DNA from: Rehmannia glutinosa
Lineage: Eukaryota > Streptophyta > Magnoliopsida > Lamiales > Orobanchaceae
Assembly: GCA_016081115.2 (NCBI GenBank)
Contig: CM071936.1
Location: forward strand, 76,671,262-76,735,261
DNA length: 64,000 nt
Direction of reading: 5' to 3'
Shown: positions 45,401 through 57,049 of the stretch, in pieces
How positions within the stretch are numbered: the first letter of the stretch is position 1
How the letters are laid out: every line of letters starts with the position of its first letter
Position numbers and translations under genes: made by a program
Notes under the pieces: model-generated
Seen by the model: the letters and a program-made list of their open reading frames with translations, nothing else
Told to the model about the DNA's origin: nothing
The model's database searches: none

Positions 45401-46007
45401 AGAAGTTGTGATCTAAGGCTTATTGTAGGAATTTGATTTCGATATTGTAACTATATATCGAACAAGATACTTTAATGCGGTTTTTGTTTTATGTTGTCAT
45501 GTTGCAAATATTTTGATAAACATGTAGATAGGATCGTAAATTTTCAGTTTTTCGGGTATGTACGAAGTTTTTATGTGTAAAATTTATGGGATAGTTATTC
45601 TGGTGTATATCTAACTTTTTTTCATGTATAAATACTATATATGCAATTGTGTTATTCTACATAAGCAAATTGTTTCATCTGTACATGCAATGTTAATGTA
45701 GACTTAGTTTAATGCATGTGTAGATATGCAATACAATAAATTTGATGGGGCTTATGAATGTTAAATAGATATGTTGCTTGTGAAGGATATTTTGTATGCA
45801 TATGAAGAAGCCTGTTGGTGCTTACAAAGAGATAACAGTTATTTTCCAAACAATATGTTTTTATATCATCAAAGTATTCTTACATAATGCAATTCTTGCT
45901 TATGTAGTACAAATTTGTTGCCTATGTAATGTATAGGGATGCTTATGTATAATTTATTGGCGATTTTAAGCTTAATGTAGTTGTGTTGCATATGAATTGT
46001 TCATACA

Positions 46008-46095
46008 TTGCTTATGTACTTGAAGTTTGTTGCATACGAATTGTTCATACATGCTTATGTACTTGAAGTTTGTTGCATACGAATTGTTCATATAT
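46008..46095. repeat. Two-copy tandem repeat inside T1
   Basis: A unit of about 46 bp containing CTTATGTACTTGAAGTTTG and GCATACGAATTGTTCATA is present twice, nearly identical, preceded by a partial copy at about 45985-46010. Confidence 0.8.
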
Positions 46096-47295
46096 CCAAC
46101 TCGTCCGGAGATTCTGTGTCTGATTTCAGAACTTTCACCGATATCGCTAGATTTATTATTATCCTCTTTCTGTGATTTGGCAACATCCTTAAACACCTCT
46201 TTGTTATATACAATGTGTTACACGCGTATTATTGTTTTGTTGTACTTATTCGAACATCAAAACCAACGATTTGGCCGTAATTTCGGTAGAATCGTACTCC
46301 CTTAGCCAAATTATCAAAAATCATTGATTGTTGAGGTTTGATTTGTTGTTCACATTCAGGTCTCTAGTACTTCATAGAGTCACTCGATACTTCAAGTTGC
46401 TCTAGAGGTATATTCATGCTGCTCCCTAGCATATATATAACAATAAGTTATTTTAGCAGTATATTGCTTGTTAATATGCACTACTCAGTTTCTTCATAAT
46501 TAAGCAATCATATTTTCATGAAACACACATGTGTTTACAAGCAACATAACAATATTACATAAGCAGAAACCCTTTTCTTCAAAAGCAACAAATTAATTAT
46601 TCACATGCAGGATTTTTGAGAGCATGTTTTCATGATAATTTTTTGCATTTTTTCACACTCTAACGAAGTAATGCTTTTCATAAGCAGTATGACGATACTA
46701 CGTAAGCAGAAACCATTGCCTTCATATGCAGATTTATGACTACAGAGTTTTGTTGAGAGTTTTTTTTAGAATTAAGAATTGCGTTGCAGATTAGCATCAT
46801 CTGTAGTGAAAATCATTTATACATATATGTATTACATGCGATATTGATTTTATATCTACAGAATATGATCAATATCATACATAACTTCTCCAAGTGTTGT
46901 GTATAATCCTTCTTCAAATATGTTGTTCATCTCTTCTGCATGCATCATGATATGCGGTTGCTTCTCCACAAAATTACGCATCAAAAATGGTGTTCTATTC
47001 AAGCTAGGGAGGTTGGTTCGCGTTATATCATGAAAAGCGTTCGAAGAAGGAGGAATATATCTCTTCATGTTGATTTTGTTGTATCGATTTGGAGAGATTT
47101 GTGTGATTATAATAGTTAACATAATCCCGTTTTTGTTGGGTAATTTTGTATGATTACTAATTTACCTTTTTCTCTAATTACCAGTATTTAATTTGTAATT
47201 TTAGCTCTAAAATCACAGCCATTAGAAAATCTAGATATGTGGCTAGGATTGGTCCCTATGGACTCACCCTATGAGGTGGTCTCATATAACCCCCT

Positions 47296-47298
<3 letters not shown>

Positions 47299-47328
<30 letters not shown>
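47299..47328. repeat. (TA)n microsatellite between T1 and T2
   Basis: About 15 TA units separate the facing ends of two TIR elements. Confidence 0.9.
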
Positions 47329-47331
<3 letters not shown>

Positions 47332-47551
47332 GGAGGATCAAGTGAGACCATGTTTCTAGGTGAGACACAATGGACTAATCTCAACCATCCCCCACTATTA
47401 ATCAATGGGTATGATTTAATGGATAAAAAAATACATTAAAATATTAATTTAATCAATATAAGGGTAGTAGGGTAAAATAACATAACAAGTTAGTTACAAA
47501 AATGGAATCAAATCTCTTTATCTCTCATACATCTCCCAATTTTTTTCCCAA

Positions 47552-47616
<65 letters not shown>

Positions 47617-48402
47617 CATTCCTCCATTAACGCAAATAAAGAAAACTGTGAAGAACTCGAAATTACAGTTCATGAAAATTACAGAGAAAAAACAAGAAAA
47701 ATCGGTGCAATATTACAGAGAAATACGAACAGTGAGTTCGAAAGCTAAATATGCAACAAAACTCAATTAAATATGCATTATCTGAAAACTATCTATGCAG
47801 CGTAAAAAAACTAATATGTAATACATTATATCCAACTATGCAAGACGTCATAAACTATGCAACAAAATCAACTAACTATGTATTATCTAGAAACTATCTA
47901 TGCATTGTGGAATAACTAAATATGCAGTACATTATGTAACATCCTATTTTTATAATTTCCAAAAGCAACATCCCATTTTTATAACTAAATATACATTATA
48001 TTAAACCTATTTATGCAGTGTAGTATAACTATATATGCAGTACGTTATATTCAATTATGTCTTGTTTTCGTAAAACAGTGCCAACAAAATAACTAAATAT
48101 GCATTATTTGATGTTTAATTATGCAGTAGAAGAACCCTAACTATGCTGTAAAATAAAAATATTTGGAAAGAAAACAGGTTCCTTAAATTCCGCCACAAAA
48201 TCCGGCAGTTTCAATTTCAGCCCATAAAATCCGCTGGGACCACTAATTTGAATTACAAAATTACAATCTTACCCTTAAAATCAGCGAAAATTAGGAAATA
48301 ATTAAAAAAACTGAATTAATCACATCCCTTCATTTTTTAAGATCAATGGGTAAGATGAGTCCACACTGTCTCACCTAGGGAGGGTGAATTATAATTTACT
48401 TG
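47329..48402. mobile_element. Non-autonomous TIR element T2
   Basis: The left end carries CTAGGTGAGACACAATGGACT (47356-47376; the first 20 bases are enough to match). The right end on the minus strand carries CTAGGTGAGACAGTGTGGAC. Both are followed by an ATC-type block and the word ACCAT or ACCCAT. A (TA)n tract flanks each end. The interior has a (CT)n tract and no coding sequence. The ends resemble those of T1. Confidence 0.7.
47557..47613. repeat. (CT)n microsatellite
   Basis: An almost pure run of CT dinucleotides lies within T2. Confidence 0.95.
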
Positions 48403-48609
48403 TATATATATTAGCCAAGTAATTACTGAAACTCAAAAGTTAAGAAACCATGTAAAAACAGAGCCAGTGTGTTATACAACACAAAAATACAGGATAAGAA
48501 TCCATGAACAACAAAGGGACCAAAGTCATTTATGACTTATAAATTAACATGCTTATAGACTAACTCATTTTTCAACCAACACATTAAAACATCAAACAAA
48601 AAGGGCTTT

Positions 48610-51600
48610 TTAGGATGTGTATGAGCAGGTTCCATCATCACTTCTTGCAGTGGGATCAAAATTAGATGCATTAGGGTCAGTGCAACCTTCAGGCACAGGA
48701 ATATTCACTTGCTGAGCTGCCTTGCCTGCCAACCAAAAAAACAAGAACGGAAATTTTGTATGAAAAACTCTGTTTTGTGTATTTTAGGGATAATCATAAA
48801 TACTACCCCTGAGTTTCGTCTAAATGCAAATAAACCTCGCTTATTCTTCAAAATTACAAATACTCCCTTGACATGTTTTTATTCTACAAATTGCATTCAT
48901 TGAAGGGGTTAATTTGTAAAACAAATATAAAGCTCAAGATGGTGATGACATATGTCAAGCATTAAGGATATTTGTAAGTTTAAAAGATAACTGGATTAAA
49001 TCTCATGTGTAGTTTTTGTAATGAATAATTACAAATCTGCCCCTGAGGTTTGGGTTAATTACAAAAAAAACCATAGAATGCAGATGCGAACCTCCTATGA
49101 TCAATGAAGGGGAGAGAGTGCTAACCGTAGAAAGTTCCTCTCTCAATGGAATCCTTGTTAGCATCTCCAAGTGCAGCATCTTTCAAGTACTTGTCAGCCA
49201 ATTGAACCCTCTTCACATTCTCTTGTTCTTGGACAAGCATGTTACCGTATTCCAGCAGCTTCTCAAGTGTCATCTTAGGCTGCTCGAATGTTGGTGGCCC
49301 TTCCCTTGAGTTCACGAGCTTCCTACCGATGTTGTCCACTCCAACTCCGCTAATCCACTTCCTCACTTCATCGTCGTACACTCTTGCCCTCAATGCACCA
49401 AAGAAATCTGCAACAATGTACATGATCATCAAAGAAACCATCAGTTTTGGAGACTAGTTTTAGGATAAATTACAAGAACTACCTTTTAAGGAATAATTAC
49501 AAAAACTAATCTTAAGGTTTGCAGTAATTACAAAAAAAAAACCAGAAGTTCTCGAATATTACAAAAATCCCCTTGAAACTTGAGGGGGCAGAAGGTTATC
49601 CTCCTAAAACCGTTTGCCTTTGCTATAATGTACGCCAACTTGAAATCTTATATATATTATGGCCATATTTGTCCTACATGTGATTATTAAATGACCATCT
49701 CATCTAAAACTTTAAGCATCATCAGTCGTCACTGTCGTGTACTCGTGTCAGAGAGATCAAGTGGAAGGACATCAAAAACTTACCGATTGACTGGCCAGGG
49801 AAGGAGTCGACGAGCGTGACAACGGCCTCCTCCGGGACATTGTCAGTCCGGAAAATACCCTTACAAACACCAATACGATCCTCACGCGTCGGAGCCCAAT
49901 AGAACTTCTCCATACGACCGTCACGGATGAGAGGAGCATACAACGTCGAAAAATCGTTACCGGTGACAATAATAGGCACACGGGGGTTCTCTTCCTTGTT
50001 GTACATACCGGGGAGCTGCACATTGGTGGGGTTATCGGCAATGTTCATGAGAGTGGCGTTAACCATCTGGTTGTTGACGGTGTACTGTGTGGTCCCGCCC
50101 ATACGACCAGCACCGGCGTCAAGATCGTTGATGAAGAGACAGCACATTTTGCCCTTTTTAATGATGTCTGCTGCCTCACGGTATCTCTGTCTGATCAGCT
50201 TCGCGGGCTCTCCGGCGTTTCCACTTTCCAGCTCTCCAGCACTCATCATGATGGGGCTGTCAAAATGTTTTTGTTTCCATGTAAGTGAGTTGGGAATATT
50301 ATCAAACATGTTGCGGGCATGAATTGGAAAAAAATTCGAGTTAATTTTGTTACTCACTTGATTCCCATCTTGGCAAAGACAAGTTCACATTGGAATGATT
50401 TACCCTGTCCTTTGCCTCCCCAGATACCCAAAATTAGAGGAACCTGTACCAAAAAAGCATTTGCTTAATAGGGTTAATTAAAAAAAATACCCATGATGTT
50501 TGGTCTAATTACAAAACAACCCGGCTATATTTCAAAATTACAAAAACAACATGTACTTAATATTTCCTGAACCGTTTTCTCTTGTTTTCGGCACCATTTT
50601 ATGAGTAACATAAGTTTTTAGTATTTCCATTTGAGTTTTCGATGTATTGTGTTTTCGTGAGAAAGAGAGAATATATTTGGATGAAAGATTTAATTGTGTT
50701 TACTTTTTATGTTGAAACTATATTATTTCCAAAAAAAAAAAAAACAGATTATTACATTACTAATATTTGTTAGTGGTGGGCTAACACTAAAATAATTAAA
50801 TGTAAGAAGGTGATGAGCAATGATAACAAATATTTGTGACCTACATAATTTCAATTAGGTATAATGATTATGTGTTTAGTCTTGTAAAATTTGAATAGAT
50901 GTACTAATTTCAAGTGAAAATTAGATAAAACAAACATGATTTTAGATTTTTAAATAGTGTAAACTGAAAATTGCTTTTTCCTGATTAGATTTCTTGTTTC
51001 TAATATTTTCCCTTGCAACCACACAGCCAAAAAATTGTTTTCTCCAACATTTTTTCCATATTCTCACTCAAATCGTTGGACCATATAGAGTGAAAAGATT
51101 TGGAATGGAGTAAGAAATAAAAAAATAAGTTATGAAACAGTACCTTGATGTTAGGCAAGCTCATGAAGTTCTTGGTGATGTGAACAACAAGCTTGTCCAT
51201 GAAAGCTGGAGCAATGTAAAATCCACCCATAGTGTTGTCAAAGTTGTATCTGTTATCATCACCAACTTATCATTATAATCAAAAAGCTACATGTGCACTT
51301 CAACTTTACAATTGCAACAACATCAAATGAGAGTACTTGTTATAGTGTTTCATGTTCCTTACAGTATTTCATATGGTATTTCATATCACTGTACGAGTAC
51401 ATCTCACATGTATAAGATAATGTCATTATTATACACGTGTTATTTATCTAATTTATTAAAACAACAGATGAAACACAGTAGGAAGTAGGAGAACATAACT
51501 GGAAAAGAGAGAGAGAGATTAAGAAAGAGTTATTACGTGCGAAGGCCCTGGCTGATGTACTCATAAGAGCTTAGGACGGGGTCGTGAGTTCCCATACCGG

Positions 51601-51990
51601 TGGGAGCCTGGAAGAGCGAGTCGACCATACCTTTGCCTCTGGTGATGTCCTGTTGGTCATCGGAGATATCGGTCACAAGGCCCTTCCACCTGTCTTTGTC
51701 GGTCTGTTTTTTCTCGTCGATCTCAGCTACGACTTTGAAGTTTCCCGATGAAACCTTGGGGACATATGTGGAGTTAACATTCTTCAAGCTGGCGCCGAGG
51801 AAGGATGAGCTGGGGACTGCAGCTCCAGTGCCAGAGCCATTCAAGTTTAGCTGCATCAATAAAAAAGTGATTTGAGTACAAAACAGAGCTTATTCAGCAT
51901 GTGTCAACTTAATAAAGCCAAACCTATGCAAGGATGAGAAAATACCGGTACACGGTTGACAGCTCCGATGGTCGAGACGGCGACTGCCAT
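48610..51990 (-). CDS. RCA: Rubisco activase, alpha isoform precursor (7 exons)
   Basis: Exons on the minus strand: 51946-51990, 51537-51850, 51144-51249, 50358-50443, 49784-50256, 49126-49407 and 48610-48725. They sum to 1422 bp, 473 codons plus TAA. All introns have GT-AG ends and joins keep frame. This AAA+ ATPase of the chloroplast stroma removes inhibitory sugar phosphates from Rubisco. Residues about 1-57 form a Ser- and Val-rich transit peptide. Walker A GGKGQGKS is 164-171, Walker B CCLFINDLD 222-230, and IVTGNDFSTLYAPLIRDGRM follows with sensor and arginine residues. The last exon gives the redox tail EGCTDPNASNFDPTARSDDG then TCSYTS, with Cys450 and Cys469, the pair reduced by thioredoxin-f in other plants. 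The gene looks intact. Confidence 0.96.
48780..49085. mobile_element. MITE-like insertion in RCA intron 6
   Basis: The left part contains TAGGGATAATCATAAATACT with ACCCCTGAG. The right part contains CCCCTGAGGTTTGGGTTAAT with ACAAAAA. These are the terminal words of the family whose clean copy is 52497-52797. Ends are approximate. Confidence 0.5.
49116..49130 (-). promoter_or_regulatory. RCA: Alternative-splicing donor for the short RCA isoform
   Basis: The exon 6 donor reads TACG|GTTAGC on the minus strand, weaker than GTAAGT. If it is skipped, translation continues one codon (Gly) and stops at TAG, giving a protein that ends in FYG without the redox tail. This matches the known beta-type isoform of other plants. 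Which form is made is not visible here. Confidence 0.65.
49463..49700. mobile_element. MITE-like insertion in RCA intron 5
   Basis: It contains TAGGATAAATTACAAGAACT at 49463 and repeated AATTACAAAAA words followed by CCCCTTGAAACTTGAGG. It belongs by motif to the same family as 52497-52797. Ends are approximate. Confidence 0.45.
50466..50560. mobile_element. MITE fragment in RCA intron 3
   Basis: It contains AGGGTTAATTAAAAAAAATA with ACCCATGATGTTTGGTCTAA, resembling one arm of the 52497-52797 family. The rest of the 700-bp intron is AT-rich and unexplained. Confidence 0.4.
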
Positions 51991-52102
51991 TGCTGTTAGA
52001 GATCCCAGTGGCTGTGATTTAGGTGTGGAGCAAAAGGTAAATATAAGTTCAAGAGCTGAAGTGCTTGTTCTGATGGAGAAGGGTTGGTGTGATGGGAGGA
52101 CT

Positions 52103-52108
52103 TATATA
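52103..52108 (-). promoter_or_regulatory. RCA: RCA TATA box
   Basis: The minus strand reads CTATATAAG about 113 bp before the RCA start codon. Transcription would begin near 52075, leaving an 85-base leader. CCAAT-like and CACATG words at 52160-52205 might be upstream elements, but this is weak. Confidence 0.65.
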
Positions 52109-52496
52109 GTAGGGGTTTGAAGAGTTTACAAAAATGGAAATTTGTGGATTGGGCTTTCAAGTACCAATCACCACACAATCAAGATTCGCCCACATGCCAC
52201 ATGGCAATTCCAGGTTGGATTTTGGAGTGGAAATCATAATAATTCACAAAGGGGTTCTTGAGGTTATAATTTCTGCTTCACTCTTCTCCACTTAGAATTT
52301 TCTCTTTTATTTAATCATTTTTGGAAATTTATATTTTGTGGTTTAGAAATTGTGAAAACAATATTACTTTTGTCTTTTTTATTTTGATTTGTGTGTCCTA
52401 CAAGAGACTTTGGTTTCTGTTGCATTACTAGAAGTTTCATGTGATTATTCATGTGAGAAACAAAATAGAACAAACTTATGCTGCCTATAGAAATCA

Positions 52497-52797
52497 GGGA
52501 TTATTACAAATATTGCACTGAGATTTGTGTTAATTACCCTAAAGAAAAAAACTTAGAGATACTTGGAAATTACAAAAAAAAAAAAAAAAGAAGAAGAAGA
52601 AGAAAACTTGAGGATTGATTCTATGTTGAATAAAAGGAGGCAATTGTAATATTTTACAAATGTAAGGGGGTATTTGAAATATTTATGCTTATAAGGGGGT
52701 AAAATGTAGAATCAAATTTCAAGAGATTTTTGTAATTTTAAAAAATTTTTTTTTTTGTATTTAACCCAAACCTGAGGGTAGTTTTTGTAATTATCCC
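52497..52797. mobile_element. Mutator-type MITE upstream of RCA, 301 bp
   Basis: The left end GGGATTATTACAAATATTGC and the right end (minus) GGGATAATTACAAAAACTAC are inverted repeats of about 35 bp. The flanks TAGAAATCA (52488-52496) and TAGAAATTA (52798-52806) are a 9-bp target duplication matching at 8 of 9, typical of Mutator-like elements. It lies about 400 bp upstream of the RCA TATA box. Confidence 0.82.
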
Positions 52798-53141
52798 TAG
52801 AAATTATATAGAAAACGTTTATTTTTAGTATGTCTTTAAATTTTCAAATTTTATTTCTGGAATGTTTCCATGATTTAGACATTTCTTCGTCGGATAATTT
52901 TACACATTCTTCTACTCCTTTCCATTTTTTGTTTTTGGCGGGGGGAATGGGGATGGAGACTGGTTTTCCTATATTTTCCTTGATTTTGTTGAAGATAATA
53001 TTATTAGGCCTTATAGACTATAGTTATAGACTTGTCCTTTCAAATTCGGAAATCATAAAGGAAAGAAAAAATTACTATATGTTTTAACCATTTACTTTTC
53101 TTATTTCGTTTTTGAGTAAAACGATTAAGTACAATTGTTGA

Positions 53142-53331
53142 TAAATCTCACTTTACTCCCTTATACTCTCATTGAATATCATTTTAATTACCTCCTTGTA
53201 TTTTCAATTGTATTATTTTACCCCATAATACTCTCAATTTGTATCACTTTACTCCCTTGTATTATTGGGAATATAAGGGTATAAAGTCATAAAGTGATAC
53301 TGAAGAAAAATACAGAGCAAAGTGAGATTTA
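53142..53331. mobile_element. Small MITE, 190 bp
   Basis: The ends TAAATCTCACTTTACTCC and (minus) TAAATCTCACTTTGCTCT are inverted repeats. The interior repeats words of the ACTCCCTTATACTCTC kind. No target duplication is evident. Confidence 0.6.
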
Positions 53332-53420
53332 CCTAATAATTATTAACAATAAGCAAATAATTTACAATATCAGGTATCTAGAACCAGCTACATGGAAACA
53401 CAAAATTACGTACCCACATA

Positions 53421-53605
53421 CAATGGCGGAGGGAAGGGGGGCCACTTCGGGCCCCGGCCCCCCCTATTTTTTTTTTTAAAAAAATTATACACTAGAAAAT
53501 ATTTTTTTAATTTTTTTTTAATTATAATTTATATGATTTTTGTGTATCGGCAACCCCGTTTTCGTGTATCGGCCCACCCCATTTTAATTCATGGCTCCGC
53601 CCTTG
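53421..53605. mobile_element. hAT MITE, 185 bp, with perfect 8-bp duplication
   Basis: The ends CAATGGCGGAGG and CTCCGCCCTTG form an inverted pair. Both flanks read CCCACATA (53413-53420 and 53606-53613). The interior has GGGGCCACTTCGGGCCCC and A/T runs. No coding sequence. Confidence 0.9.
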
Positions 53606-53765
53606 CCCACATATATTGTTACCATAATTTTAAAACAACAATCATTTTCGTGGTGTTAACAGTATTTCTGATTTTTCTACTATTTAAATTTAAAAAAAAA
53701 AATTGTTTTTTTATGCATTTTGAACAAAAACACCACTTCTTTTTTATTCCATACTTATAACCTCT

Positions 53766-53942
53766 GTTGTAAAAATCCCCGTCTAACCCCGATTAATCCC
53801 CGCCTATGCGCTAGGCCCCCTTGTTCGCCTACGATTTTTTTTTCCGATTAGGCCCGCCTAATTCCGCCCAGGTCTCGCCTAACTCCGCCTAGGTGCTAGG
53901 CCCTAGTCTACCGCCTAGCGAGCGCCTAGCACTTTTTACAAC
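53766..53942. mobile_element. Small inverted-repeat element, GC-rich
   Basis: The ends GTTGTAAAAA and TTTTTACAAC face each other. The interior is built of CGCCTA, CTAGGC and CCCCG words in both orientations. The target duplication is uncertain. Confidence 0.5.
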
Positions 53943-54013
53943 ATTGCCTATAACCATTATTTTCCTACATAATGCACTTGGATGGTCAATTAGATGAACC
54001 TCACTAGAATTTG

Positions 54014-54596
54014 TGTTGGGGGATAAATTTGTCCTTTCATAATAATCGTCATTATTTATTTAATGCATTTATTTAAACTCATTAATTATCTAATATCACT
54101 AATTATTTGGCCACATATACAATTCTCCGGTCTATACGGCCTATACCAGAAGTTGGGGGCAAAAATGATATTTCATTATTAAATATATAATTCAATTTAT
54201 ATATTAATTCAATACTAATAGCCCAATGGGCTCTTAGTGGAATAAACCGGCCCAAAGGAGTTTAGGACTGGCCTATAGGCCAATTTCTCCTATACAGCCC
54301 GCTACTCAGGTATAAAAAGGTCTCTCCTCTTCGTTTGTAAGTACATTCTCTAATAATTATTCCTACGCATTTAATTCAGTATTCTTTTACTGTCTTATTC
54401 TCTCGATCACTATGTTGACTTGAGCGTCGCCGTGGGACAACCCCGGGGGGCCCTCTAATGTTTGTATGTGTAGGCAAGTTCCCGTCTATAGAACTTCCAG
54501 CTATCTGATAAGAAGACTTGAAGATTTTCCCCTTGGGAAGAGAGACTTTATTAGAAATCCTAGCTTTGGAGTGATCTACCCTAAAAAGTAGCATCA
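54014..54596 (+). repeat. 5' LTR of Gypsy G2
   Basis: It runs TGTTGGGGGATAAATTTG to AAGTAGCATCA. A TATAAAAA box lies at 54311-54318. The inner end is fixed by the primer site. The outer end rests on the TG start alone. Confidence 0.65.
54311..54318 (+). promoter_or_regulatory. TATA box in the Gypsy G2 LTR
   Basis: TATAAAAA in the context CAGGTATAAAAAGGTC, within the LTR, upstream of gag. Confidence 0.6.
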
Positions 54597-54599
54597 TTT

Positions 54600-54615
54600 T
54601 GGTGCCGTCTGTGGG
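54600..54615 (+). other. Primer-binding site of Gypsy G2
   Basis: TGGTGCCGTCTGTGGG lies three bases inside the LTR. It is one base from the TGGCGCCGTCTGTGGG form common in Tat and Athila elements. Confidence 0.85.
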
Positions 54616-54636
54616 AATCAACAAAGCACACAAAGA

Positions 54637-55660
54637 TGCAAACTCGATCGCAAGCTCGTGAGGTCGGATCTCAAGCTGCAGGTCGTGGTGCCGGAGACCA
54701 GCATGAAGAACGACCACTTGGAAGATGAGGGCCAGCCCTCCTCCTCCTGGAGTAGTGTCGCCCCCTCCTTCGTTTGCAAGAGGGGCGCCACCCCCTCTAC
54801 ATTGGGGCTCCGCCCGCTGAATAAATTCGCATATCTCGGGAAGCCCTCCAAGCTCTGTTAGATGAAGCTGCCCGGAATGCCTTGACGCACTAGGTTGCGA
54901 CTGATGTCATAGGAAGACCACCGCGGGCTCCGCCCGCTGTTGAAGACCCCAACCCTAGAGGTCCGAAGAAAGAGAAGAAGGTCGCGGTAAAAACCGTGAA
55001 GAGCCGCCGCCATTTGAAGAATCTCGAGAAATACAGCTCAGCCAAGCCAACTTATGGACCACTACCTTGGTGAAAATGAGCCCTTTGGCCTCTGATATTT
55101 TCATTGAGCCTCTACCTTCGGGAATCAAGACCTCCAATCTCCCGGAGTATAATGGAACTGGAGATCCACAGGAACACTTGGACAAATTCTATGCTAAGGA
55201 GGATCTCTACGACATGACGGACATCTCTTACTGCAAGGTGTTTCGCACTACTTTGACCAAGCAGGCACTGACTTGGTTCAATCAACTCCCGGTAAGATCA
55301 ATCTCCGGGATAGAAAAACTTACTGAAGCCTTCATGCAACAGTTCTCCATCAACAAAAAGTGCCCCAAGACTATTGCTCACCTCTTTCAGGTGAAGCAGA
55401 AGGAATGAGAGACACTTCGGGAGTTTATGAAGCAATTCGTGGAAGCCATCAATGAAGTTGCTAATGTCCAACATGCGACGACCCTGGCCGAGATATTACA
55501 ACGGAATCTCCGCCATAGACGTTTGAAGGAATCCCTGTCGGAAATCCTCTCTCTGCCTTGGATGAGCTATTGAACCCAGGAAAGAAGCATATTCAAGTGG
55601 AGGAATCCACCAAGCATGAACCCTAAACACAGGTCCCGAAAAGACGATAAGAATCAACCT
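54637..55660 (+). pseudogene. Gypsy G2 gag
   Basis: 55067-55408 is the conserved gag core: PEYNGTGDPQEHLDKFY, YCKVFRTTLTKQALTWFNQL and MQQFSINKK. A single-base shift near 55400 breaks the frame, which then continues as LREFMKQFVEAINEV and RNLRHRRLKESL. The N-terminal part (54637-55060) is arginine- and proline-rich and has stops. Confidence 0.85.
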
Positions 55661-56162
55661 CGAAAGGGTCCGAGGAAGGAGCATGGGTCAAGCTACACAC
55701 CTTTGAACGCACCAATAGCAGAAGTATTGATAGCTGCCTAGACAAAGGTGATAATTGATCTGCCATAGCTGCTAAGAACCAATCGTACACGAACATGCTC
55801 CAATCTGTACTACTGGTATTATAGAGACATGGGGCACACTACCAAGGACTATTTCATTCTGAAGAATGAGATTGAACGACTCATAAAGGACTATGTGGAC
55901 CAGAGCAAGTTTCGTTGTTAGTCGAGACCACATGAAGAAGAACCTCAGCAAGACAAGCTCAGATCCTCGTTGAGAAGAAATTCGTGAAATCACGTAGCTG
56001 GAGTCATCAATGTGATATCTAATGGACTAGAAGCAAAAGATGCTTGGAGTCTCCCTGGGAATATATCAAAGAACAAATGGGCAACCTAAAGAAGCCCAGT
56101 CCAAGAAAAGGATTGTAGAGTCGCATCAGTCCAAGAGCATGCCTATCACATTTTACACTCAA

Positions 56163-56526
56163 GAATACATCCCTGAAACCTAAGTCCACCCAGACACCAT
56201 TGTCATATCTATTATGCTGGCCAACTTTGTGGTCAAGAGGGTCTTGGTGGACACGGGAAGCGCAATAGATGTCATATTTTGGGAAGCCTTTGACAAAATG
56301 AAGATCAACTCGGCACAGGTTGTTCCAGTTTCTGCACCACTAATTGGCTTTACTGGAAAAGTGATCAAGTCCTTGGGCGAAATCAACCTACCACTCACGT
56401 TGGGTATGGACGCCCCCGCACCAAGTTATGAAGATGGTCCATTTTCTCATTGCAAACGTTCCATCTCCGTACAATCTGATATAAGGAAAGCCCAGCATAA
56501 ACTAGTTCTGGGCCATCCCGTACATA
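56163..56526 (+). pseudogene. Gypsy G2 aspartic protease, split by CACTA
   Basis: The motif VLVDTGSAIDVIFWEAF contains the catalytic D-T-G. It is followed by LIGFTGKVIKSLGEINLPL and a VLGHP strand (the usual LGRP). The domain runs into the CACTA end at 56527. The sequence resumes at 61345 with a DSGIGE block and KMSKLPGPNDE, typical of the protease-RT linker. Confidence 0.85.
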
Positions 56527-56544
56527 CACTACAAGAAAACTGCT

Positions 56545-56880
56545 AATAGACACCACCAAAAAGACACCGATTTTATGAATTTACTGGTGTCTTTTCCCAT
56601 ATAACAAATGTTTGTAAGAAACATGTGTATAATTAGTGATGTCGTTTGATAAACAACTGCGGTTTCTTAGAACCGGTATTTATTGTAAAAACATTTCCCA
56701 AATAGACACCGGGTTTGGCATCGGATTTAGAAACCGGTGTCTATTTATATAAATTATTCTAGATTAGACACCAGTTGTTTTGACATCGTTCCAAAACCGG
56801 TGTCTATAATATTTTAGAAACCAGATCTTTCGACAACGGTCGAAAGAACTGGTGTCGTTATTTTTTTAACTAGATCTTTG
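56545..56880. repeat. Left subterminal repeat region of the CACTA element
   Basis: Words of the type AGACACCGGT or ACCGGTGTCTAT recur about six times in both orientations with spacings of 40-70 bp. Such motifs are the usual transposase-binding sites of CACTA elements. Confidence 0.75.
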
Positions 56881-57049
56881 TCTTTATAGCCCTAAGCAAT
56901 TATGTTAATTATTTTCTAGCCCTTTAACCAATCTCCCGTCCGCCTCACCTCTCCCCTGCGCCGCGCCCGTCTCGCACCCCGCACCCTGCATTCTAACCTT
57001 GGGGCATTAACGCAGCACCTCGAACTCCTCGTCGCCGCCGCCTAGCCTC

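Larger units (their letters stand above)
44245..47298 (+). mobile_element. TIR transposon T1 carrying a Ulp1-type protease remnant
   Basis: Near the left end (44272-44310) GGTGAGTCCATGGGGACA is mirrored near the right end (about 47235-47275, minus strand) by GGTGAGTCCATAGGGACC, followed on each side by AATC/ATC-type words. TA microsatellites bound both sides. Inside are a Ulp1-like fragment (45131-45400), sequences rich in GCTTATG and TGCATATGAA words, and no transposase that I recognise. Mutator-like plant elements often carry Ulp1 domains, so that superfamily is likely but unproven. Confidence 0.6.

Noticed and set aside
49927..50322. Plus-strand frame opposite RCA
   Set aside because: It is the shadow of RCA exon 5, which has conserved AAA+ motifs on the minus strand.
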